A stretch of 12,141 bases of DNA, from the NCBI GenBank assembly GCA_002372875.1, contig DFJD01000049.1:1-12141 (forward strand). Reading direction: 5' to 3'. Every line of letters starts with the position of its first letter. The first letter of the stretch is position 1. Positions 7,399 to 12,141 of the stretch are shown piece by piece. The translations under genes and the position numbers were made by a program. Below the pieces are notes generated by a model. The model did no database searches, was not told the origin of the DNA, and saw only the letters and a list, made by a program, of their open reading frames with translations. This stretch comes from Clostridiales bacterium UBA3680. GTDB taxonomy: Bacteria; Bacillota; Clostridia; Lachnospirales; CAG-274.

Positions 7399-7429
7399 AG
7401 GAAGCACTGATTAATTGATCAGTGTTTCC
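7399..7429. repeat. 30-base palindrome containing dispersed repeat copy B
   Basis: GGAAGCACTGAT (7400-7411) and ATCAGTGTTTCC (7418-7429) pair over 12 positions with a single G-U, around the loop TAATTG. With the preceding A, its left arm plus loop contains the 17-base core shared with both window edges. It lies 10 bases after the deacetylase stop and 50 bases before the next start. The bases after it (TAAAATATTTCGG) are not a U-tract, so it is at best a weak terminator; it may instead be a small mobile or REP-like element. TAAAAT (7430-7435) could be a -10 box, but only a poor -35 (CTGATT) sits 17 bases upstream. No better promoter for the next operon is visible. Confidence 0.8.
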
Positions 7430-7478
7430 TAAAATATTTCGGAAATTTTAAACCACACAAAATCGGAGGAAAACAATT

Positions 7479-8546
7479 ATGTACTATATTGATGAAAATA
7501 TTAAAAATCTCGAACGAATAACATATCAAAACAACAGAAAAGCATTCCTGCGATTGGATCTGAATGAAAATCCCGGAGGTCTGCCGGAAGATTTTGTAAA
7601 AGAAGTCACGGCGGAGATCACTCCGAACATGGTATCACAGTATCCCGAAACTGAGCCTTTTGAAATGTGTTTGGCTAATTTTTTGAACATAAAAAGAGAA
7701 AACATTTGTCTTGTTAACGGTTCATCCGAAGGTATAAGACATATTATTGAAGCTTATACCAATGTTGGAGGAGAGATTGTCGGTGTAACCCCTTCATACG
7801 CCATGTATGAAGTGTATGCAAAGATGTACGGCAGAGTATTTAAACCCGTTAAATATAATGAAGATCTAACGGTTTCGATAGATAATATAATTGCTTCTCT
7901 TTCAGACAACACTCAGCTTTTGGTTTTACTAAACCCCAACAATCCTATCGGAAATGCATATTCCAATGAGGAGTTTGAAAGGATTTTTGCCGCGGCAAAA
8001 CAGCACTGCATCACTGTTATGATAGATGAAGCGTATATGTACTTCTACAACAATACATTTATAAAAGCTGCTTTGGAAAATCCCCATGTTTTCGTTGTTC
8101 GTACTTTTTCAAAATTATTTTCTTTAGCAGGACTTCGCCTTGGCTATGTTGTGGGACAACCCGAGGATATCAAGACTGTGAGCCACCTTTGTACTCCACA
8201 CAACACAAATGCCATTGCCATGTTGTTTGCTCAACGTATATTGGAAAAAGAAGGTCTTCTTGATTCCATAATAAAAAAACAGCTCGAAGGAAAGCAGTAT
8301 CTTATAGATACTCTTAAAGAAAAAAATTATATCGTAAGTGCTCGTGAGGGAAATTTCATATTTGTAAAGCCAAAACATCTTGATGCGGACAAAATCGTAT
8401 CTTTGATGTATGAAAAAAAGAAAATTCTGGTCAAGTCATATAATAACCTGGGCGAATACGGAAAATGCTTAAGAGTATCTACCGGTGAAAAGGAATATAT
8501 GCAACGTTTTATAGAGGCTTTAACGGACATCGACAAGGTGGGATAA
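7479..8546 (+). CDS. HisC-family PLP-dependent aminotransferase or decarboxylase
   Basis: A cytoplasmic fold-type I PLP enzyme of 355 residues, the usual HisC/CobD size. Visible landmarks are RLDLNENPGG (25-34), GSSEGIRHIIEAY (81-93), TPSYAMYEVYA (104-114), NPNNPIG (152-158), DEAYMYF (183-189), TFSKLFSLAGLRLGY (209-223) with the PLP lysine Lys212, and the carboxylate-binding Arg332 in LRVSTG. All catalytic residues are present. Known functions in this subgroup include histidinol-phosphate aminotransferase, threonine-phosphate decarboxylase (CobD), and the Campylobacter capsule enzymes that make ethanolamine phosphate or serinol phosphate. The neighbours are nucleotidyltransferases, not his or cob genes, so a capsule-type role making a small amino-alcohol phosphate is plausible but inferred. 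GGAGG (7465-7469) nine bases before the ATG is a strong ribosome site. It is the first gene of a four-gene operon and is more AT-rich than the genes to the left. Confidence 0.88.
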   Translation: MYYIDENIKNLERITYQNNRKAFLRLDLNENPGGLPEDFVKEVTAEITPNMVSQYPETEPFEMCLANFLNIKRENICLVNGSSEGIRHIIEAYTNVGGEIVGVTPSYAMYEVYAKMYGRVFKPVKYNEDLTVSIDNIIASLSDNTQLLVLLNPNNPIGNAYSNEEFERIFAAAKQHCITVMIDEAYMYFYNNTFIKAALENPHVFVVRTFSKLFSLAGLRLGYVVGQPEDIKTVSHLCTPHNTNAIAMLFAQRILEKEGLLDSIIKKQLEGKQYLIDTLKEKNYIVSAREGNFIFVKPKHLDADKIVSLMYEKKKILVKSYNNLGEYGKCLRVSTGEKEYMQRFIEALTDIDKVG

Positions 8547-8551
8547 ACATA

Positions 8552-9124
8552 ATGGAGCAACAAGATAAAAACAAAATAATATCATATCTTCATGAAATTG
8601 CTCCAACAGCTCAGGCGGTTTTTATGATTCCAAAAGAAGCGGTTTTTGAAGAATGTGTGAAAATGAACTGCTTCTACTGCGGTAAATATGGGCGTAACTG
8701 GAGATGTCCGCCCAATCTTCCCGATATTGATTATCCGAAGATGTTTTCGGAATACGACATCGGATTGTTTGTTTGGTTTACCTTTGATGTAAAAAACAAT
8801 GTACAGTTTGAAAGTATCCGTACCGAGTCAAGTATTACACTTCATAAAACATTGCTGCAGCTTGAAAAGTGGTGTTACAATCACAATATGTCCACCGCAA
8901 TATCCTTTGGAGCAGGCTCCTGTAAGCTTTGTAAGGGCGGTTGCGGAAAGGACAGATGCAACAATCCTTACATGTCCAGAAGTCCGTTAGAGGCAACCGG
9001 TGTAAACATAGTAAAAACAGCTAAAAAATTCGGTATAGATATTACATTTCCAACGGAGGAAAAACTTATGAGATTGGGTTTAATAATGTGGCAAAACAGC
9101 GAAAGCAATATAGAGGAGGCGTAA
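8552..9124 (+). CDS. DUF2284 cysteine-rich predicted metal-binding protein
   Basis: A soluble protein of 190 residues without signal peptide or membrane segment, matching the DUF2284 family of predicted metal-binding proteins; the function is unknown. Two cysteine clusters stand out. The first is Cys35, Cys40, Cys43 and Cys52 (CFYCGKYGRNWRCPP). The second is Cys124, Cys127, Cys131 and Cys136 (CKLCKGGCGKDRCNNP), a CxxCxxxCxxxxC spacing reminiscent of iron-sulfur ligands. Two four-cysteine sites could hold two Fe-S clusters or zinc ions; this is inference. The segment RSPLEATGVNIVKTAKKFGI near residues 143-162 is typical of the family's C-terminal half. The start lies five bases after the stop of the PLP enzyme gene, with AAGGTGGGA (8535-8543) as ribosome site, and its own stop lies three bases before the next start, so the four genes are one transcription unit. 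Its role beside nucleotidyltransferases is unexplained. Confidence 0.85.
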   Translation: MEQQDKNKIISYLHEIAPTAQAVFMIPKEAVFEECVKMNCFYCGKYGRNWRCPPNLPDIDYPKMFSEYDIGLFVWFTFDVKNNVQFESIRTESSITLHKTLLQLEKWCYNHNMSTAISFGAGSCKLCKGGCGKDRCNNPYMSRSPLEATGVNIVKTAKKFGIDITFPTEEKLMRLGLIMWQNSESNIEEA

Positions 9125-9127
9125 ACT

Positions 9128-9847
9128 GTGAAATACATATTTATGGTTGCGGGAAAAGGTACAAGATTACAACCGCTTACTTTAAAACATCCAAAATCTA
9201 TGTATAAACTCGACGAAGATACAACACTGCTTCAAAGAATGGTAGCTTTAATAAAAAAACACGACAAAGAAGCGGATATTGTCGTTGTTACAGGGCATAT
9301 GCACAGAGCAATTGAAGAACAGGTATCAGGAGTAACATTTGTGTATAATCCTTTCTATGAGGCGACAAATTCCATAGCTTCGCTTTGGTTTGCACAATCT
9401 CATATGGATACGGATAATCTTGTTTTAATAGACGGAGATATTGTTATGTCCGATGAACTTATAAAAGAAGTCCTTTGTAAGCCCGTTGACAGAGCTACAG
9501 TTCTTGTTGACAGTTCCATTAAAACCGATGGTGATTATAATGTTGAGGTGTCGGGGGAACAGGTTTTGGTTATGAGCAAGGATCTGAATTCGTACTACGG
9601 TGAATATGCCGGAGTTACCAAACTTGACAGAGAAAGTTCGCTCTTGATGCGAAAGGAAATGAACAATATGATCGAAGAAGGTTTTTACGACCAGTGGTAT
9701 GAAAACGCTCTTGTTCAGCTGATTTTCAAACATAATTTCCGTCTTTATTATACCGATATATCCAATTACGAATGGACAGAAGTAGATTCTGTTAACGACT
9801 TGCTTCTTGCAAAGCAAATTCATATGAAAGAAAATCTCAATGAATAA
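9128..9847 (+). CDS. LicC-like nucleotidyltransferase (phospho-substrate cytidylyltransferase candidate)
   Basis: A cytoplasmic NTP-transferase-fold enzyme of 239 residues, the size of LicC (choline-phosphate cytidylyltransferase), PntC and Campylobacter Cj1416-type enzymes rather than the longer RmlA/GalU. Visible motifs are VAGKGTRLQPLT (7-18, nucleotide loop), HPKSM with Lys23, YEATNSIASLW (78-87; the NN/NS...SL block typical of the LicC group), LIDGDIV with Asp102 and Asp104 (metal and nucleotide), and EWTEVDSVNDL (215-225) with Asp220 as second metal ligand. The expected role is joining a nucleotide, probably CMP, to a small phosphorylated compound such as phosphocholine, phosphoethanolamine or phosphoserinol; the substrate cannot be read. 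It starts with GTG; AGAGGAGG (9112-9119) eight bases upstream makes this start convincing. The 3' end overlaps the next gene by eight bases. No choline kinase, transporter or glycosyltransferase is present in the window. Confidence 0.85.
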   Translation: MKYIFMVAGKGTRLQPLTLKHPKSMYKLDEDTTLLQRMVALIKKHDKEADIVVVTGHMHRAIEEQVSGVTFVYNPFYEATNSIASLWFAQSHMDTDNLVLIDGDIVMSDELIKEVLCKPVDRATVLVDSSIKTDGDYNVEVSGEQVLVMSKDLNSYYGEYAGVTKLDRESSLLMRKEMNNMIEEGFYDQWYENALVQLIFKHNFRLYYTDISNYEWTEVDSVNDLLLAKQIHMKENLNE

Positions 9848-11192
9848 GAAAAAGCCGATCAGGGTAATCACTTACGGGACTTACGATTTCCTTCATCATG
9901 GACATATAAGACTTTTGAAACGCGCAAAAGCTCTTGGAGATTACTTGATCGTAGGCATAACTTCAGACGATTACGATAAAAGTCGCGGAAAGATAAATGT
10001 TCAGCAGTCTTTGATGGAACGAATCGAAGCCGTTAAAAGCACAGGAATTCCCGATGAAATAATTGTTGAAGAGTATGAGGGGCAAAAGATAGACGACATT
10101 CGAAGACATGATGTTGATATATTTACCGTTGGTTCCGATTGGACAGGGAAGTTCGATTATTTAAAAGAATATTGTAAGGTTGTTTATCTTGACCGCACAG
10201 AAGGTGTATCAAGTTCGGAAATAAGGACATCCGAACATAAAATAAGATTAGGCCTTGTGGGAGGAAAAGAAAGCAACATTCTTGCAAAATATGTTGCCGA
10301 AAGTAAGGTAGTAAACGGAATAGAACTTGTTGGTATTTTTGCCGAAACAGACACCTTAACACCCCCTATCGCTCATTTACAAAGGTTTGAAAGCTATGAC
10401 CAACTGCTTGGTGCAAGCGATGCTGTTTATATTATTTCAAACCCTGCCGATCATTATCGGCAAATAAAACACGCATTGGAAAAGGGGAAGCATGTTATCT
10501 GTGAATCACCGATAGCGATTAGAGCTTCCCATATATCTGAATTGTTTGACCTGGCCAAAAACAACAACCTTGTTTTGATGGATGCCATAAAAACCGCTTA
10601 CGCAACGGCATACGACAGACTTATGCTTATTGCAAAGGGCGGTAAAATAGGCAAAATAGTGTCTGTTGATGCAACTTGCACAAGCATTCGGGAAGTATCA
10701 AGTTCGGATATACCGACTGCATGGAACAGTATCTGCGGTTGGGGTCCGACAGCTATGTTGCCTATATTCCAGCTTATGGGAGTTGATTATACCTCTCATC
10801 ATATATCCTCCTATTTTCTTGACGGAAATGGATTATACGATCTTTTCACTCATATTACATTTCAATATGAAAAAGGAGTGGCAACCGTAAAGGTTGGTCG
10901 CGGTGTAAAATCCGAAGGTGAATTGATCATTTCCGGAACAAAGGGATATATATATGTGCCGGCTCCATGGTGGAAAACGGATTATTTTGAAATAAGATAC
11001 GAAAATTCAAGCGAAAACAAACGATACTTTTATCAACTTGAAGGGGAAGGTATTCGATATGAGCTTGTAGCTTTTATAAAGGCAACAGAATCGAAAAGAA
11101 ATTATTCCTATATAGACAATGATATTTCAGTGAATATTGGGAAAGTGATAGAAGAATTTTACGACAAGAAAAATTTAAATACCATTACATAA
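9840..11192 (+). CDS. TagD-like cytidylyltransferase fused to a Gfo/Idh/MocA-like domain
   Basis: A two-domain cytoplasmic protein of 450 residues. Residues 7-132 are a TagD-type cytidylyltransferase (glycerol-3-phosphate cytidylyltransferase-like): GTYDFLHHGH (13-22) with the HxGH nucleotide motif, SRGK (48-51), VGSDWTGKFDYL (97-108) and EGVSSSEIR (121-129), the counterpart of the family RTxGISTT site. All expected motifs are present. Residues 135-445 resemble Gfo/Idh/MocA oxidoreductases: a Rossmann start LGLVGGKESN (137-146), then NPADHYRQIKHALEKGKHVI and CESPIAI. Two departures stand out. The catalytic EKP motif reads ESP (222-224), so the lysine is serine, and the dinucleotide loop lacks the usual GxGxxG/A pattern. 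The second domain may thus be inactive or altered in chemistry. The fusion parallels bifunctional reductase-cytidylyltransferases that make CDP-polyols. The ATG lies inside the end of the previous gene with a poor ribosome site, implying coupled translation. Confidence 0.85.
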   Translation: MNKKKPIRVITYGTYDFLHHGHIRLLKRAKALGDYLIVGITSDDYDKSRGKINVQQSLMERIEAVKSTGIPDEIIVEEYEGQKIDDIRRHDVDIFTVGSDWTGKFDYLKEYCKVVYLDRTEGVSSSEIRTSEHKIRLGLVGGKESNILAKYVAESKVVNGIELVGIFAETDTLTPPIAHLQRFESYDQLLGASDAVYIISNPADHYRQIKHALEKGKHVICESPIAIRASHISELFDLAKNNNLVLMDAIKTAYATAYDRLMLIAKGGKIGKIVSVDATCTSIREVSSSDIPTAWNSICGWGPTAMLPIFQLMGVDYTSHHISSYFLDGNGLYDLFTHITFQYEKGVATVKVGRGVKSEGELIISGTKGYIYVPAPWWKTDYFEIRYENSSENKRYFYQLEGEGIRYELVAFIKATESKRNYSYIDNDISVNIGKVIEEFYDKKNLNTIT

Positions 11193-11230
11193 CTGTGGAA
11201 AAGCATATTTTAATCGATAATGAGTGTAAA

Positions 11231-11271
11231 AAGGGCTGTGAAAAGACATGATCTGTTTTTTCACAGCCTCT
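11231..11271. terminator. Bidirectional terminator between convergent units
   Basis: GGCTGTGAAAA (11234-11244) pairs perfectly with TTTTCACAGCC (11258-11268), extended by one G-U pair, around a 13-base loop. CTTTTATT follows on the plus strand and CCCTTTTTA on the minus strand, so it can stop both the accessory operon (stop at 11192) and the convergent lipoprotein gene (stop at 11276). Its 15-base flank AAAAAGGGCTGTGAA (11228-11242) is identical to 141-155. Confidence 0.88.
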
Positions 11272-11275
11272 TTTA

Positions 11276-12082
11276 TTACTCATTATATCTTACTCTTAAC
11301 TCACCTTTTTTACCGTCTACCATGGGATAATACATTTTCAAACTGCTTTGTATATGGCATTGTTTGAACACATCTTCAAATGTTCTGGTCTCACTTACAT
11401 ATATATTAGGGTGACCCTCTGTTGAAAAGTCAAGCTCATGTATTTTACCTTTTAGTGTTGACAATTGTGACTCGTCTTTTATTGACACCACGGTAAAGGA
11501 GCAAAACATTTCCGCATCATTTAAGGTCTTAAAAACGGGCAATTCGGAAAAATCATAGTCTTTAAAAGCACTTAGATCTTCTTTTGTGATTATGTTAAAA
11601 AGAAGGCTGTTTTTCTGCAAGGCCGCTTTTTCGAAGGTATCGGTGCCCGCTTCAAAGAACGGTGTTTCAAACGAAGCATCGGTATACTTTGAAAATAAAA
11701 CTTGGCTTTTATCTATGGGCAGGCAATCAAGAAGAAAATTGCATATTTCGTCCGCATAAATCGTATCGTAGAGCGTATCGGTAACGGGGTCGTAATAGGC
11801 ATCGTATGAAGCACCCTTATATTTCAGCTTTGCTGTCAAGGTTTTGCTTGCCGAGTGAGTAACGTCGGGCACGGGCGAGCCTATATGCATTAGGGTAGGG
11901 CACTCTATATTTTCGAGTTTTGCTTCATTGCCGTATATCAAGCGAACTTTTTCTTCAAACATAGGTGAGTATTGCTGCAGGCGATCGTCCGCTTCTTTTT
12001 TAACCTCTTCGGGTGTGGAACAACCTACAAAAGCAAGAAGAATCATTATAAGTGTACATATATGCTTAATTGTTTTTTTCAT
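11276..12082 (-). CDS. Unrecognised predicted lipoprotein
   Basis: I do not recognise a family. The 268-residue product starts with a lipoprotein signal: MKKTIKH basic region, hydrophobic ICTLIMILLAFV, then GC with the modified Cys21 followed by STPEE. The lipobox (FVGC) has Phe where Leu is usual, but the overall pattern is typical, so anchoring to the outer face of the membrane is likely. The mature part is acidic to neutral, mixed alpha/beta in appearance, with no transmembrane segment and no catalytic motif I can name. The stretch LTAKLKYKGASYDAYYDPVT (about 83-102) suggests a beta-hairpin. Two further cysteines in the middle (about 113 and 119) and others later are scattered. The start ATG has GGGGGAA five bases upstream as a plausible ribosome site. 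It stands alone, converging on the accessory operon across a shared terminator, and repeat copy C lies 38 bases before its start. Base composition is between the two blocks. It may be a substrate-binding or sensor lipoprotein, but no function is assigned. Confidence 0.8.
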   Translation of the reverse strand: MKKTIKHICTLIMILLAFVGCSTPEEVKKEADDRLQQYSPMFEEKVRLIYGNEAKLENIECPTLMHIGSPVPDVTHSASKTLTAKLKYKGASYDAYYDPVTDTLYDTIYADEICNFLLDCLPIDKSQVLFSKYTDASFETPFFEAGTDTFEKAALQKNSLLFNIITKEDLSAFKDYDFSELPVFKTLNDAEMFCSFTVVSIKDESQLSTLKGKIHELDFSTEGHPNIYVSETRTFEDVFKQCHIQSSLKMYYPMVDGKKGELRVRYNE

Positions 12083-12119
12083 ATTTCCCCCAAAAGCAAT
12101 AAATTCAAAAAATTACTAT

Positions 12120-12137
12120 AGGAAGCACTGATTAATT
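12120..12137 (+). repeat. 17-base dispersed repeat, copy C (window edge)
   Basis: AGGAAGCACTGATTAATT is identical over 18 bases to 7399-7416 and over 17 bases to the inverted copy at 1-17. It lies 38 bases upstream of the lipoprotein start. Read on the minus strand the repeat is followed at once by TATAGT, a possible -10 box, but the matching -35 position falls at the window edge and cannot be judged. The second arm, if this is a palindrome like copy B, would lie outside. Confidence 0.75.
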
Positions 12138-12141
12138 CACT

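Noticed and set aside
7400..7429. Palindrome as a standard Rho-independent terminator
   Set aside because: The stem is good, but the following bases are A-rich (TAAAATATT) rather than a U-tract in the direction of the trk operon, and the same core occurs elsewhere without a gene end.
7479..8546. Histidine biosynthesis hisC or cobalamin cobD
   Set aside because: The fold matches, but no other his or cob gene is nearby and all partners are nucleotidyltransferase-related, so neither symbol is justified.
7479..11192. Phosphonate (2-aminoethylphosphonate, PntC-type) pathway
   Set aside because: A LicC-like enzyme beside an aminotransferase suggested it, but there is no phosphoenolpyruvate mutase or phosphonopyruvate decarboxylase in the window, and the PLP enzyme is of the HisC type rather than the aminoethylphosphonate transaminase type.
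1..12137. Whole window as a composite transposon bounded by inverted 17-base ends
   Set aside because: No transposase or integrase is encoded, the enclosed genes include core housekeeping genes, and a third copy lies inside. The coincidence with the window edges may reflect how the window was cut.

Overview
The window looks like a chromosomal segment of a low-to-mid GC member of the Bacillota, most likely class Clostridia. The inference rests on AG-rich Shine-Dalgarno sites, tightly packed operons, murA next to a YycJ-like hydrolase and rlmH, a two-RCK TrkA with TrkH, and a PdaC-like deacetylase. I see no tRNA, rRNA, CRISPR array, transposase, integrase or phage gene. A second species-level assignment is not possible from sequence reading alone.

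Left block (1-2893, minus strand). A murA - metallo-beta-lactamase-fold hydrolase - rlmH operon reads leftwards from a strong promoter (TTGACA, 17 bases, TATTAT) at 2865-2893. The genes overlap at TGATG and ATGA junctions. A hairpin plus U-tract terminator closes the operon at 145-182. A further promoter-like site at 50-78 suggests another leftward gene beyond the edge. The block combines cell wall synthesis (MurA), a YycJ/WalJ-type hydrolase linked in Bacillota to cell-wall/DNA housekeeping, and late 23S rRNA methylation.

Middle block (2964-7390, plus strand). A divergent promoter drives trkA - trkH - polysaccharide deacetylase. TrkA (NAD-sensing gate) and TrkH (membrane channel) form a potassium uptake system. 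The third gene starts on the base after the trkH stop codon and encodes an exported NodB-type deacetylase with a PdaC-like layout, so potassium/turgor control and wall modification appear to be co-transcribed.

Right block (7479-11192, plus strand). Four tightly packed genes are visibly more AT-rich than the rest: a HisC-fold PLP enzyme, a cysteine-rich DUF2284 protein, a LicC-like nucleotidyltransferase, and a fusion of a TagD-like cytidylyltransferase with a Gfo/Idh/MocA-like domain in which the usual EKP lysine is serine. The set looks like an incomplete or trans-acting pathway that makes a nucleotide-activated small molecule (perhaps a CDP-linked amino alcohol or polyol for a surface polymer). 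The product cannot be read from the sequence. This is the most interesting region of the window. A bidirectional terminator (11231-11271) separates it from a convergent, unrecognised lipoprotein gene (11276-12082).

A 17-base sequence, AGGAAGCACTGATTAAT, occurs exactly three times: at the left edge (inverted), between the deacetylase and the accessory operon (as half of a 30-base palindrome), and at the right edge. The last two copies are direct repeats that bracket the accessory operon and the lipoprotein gene.
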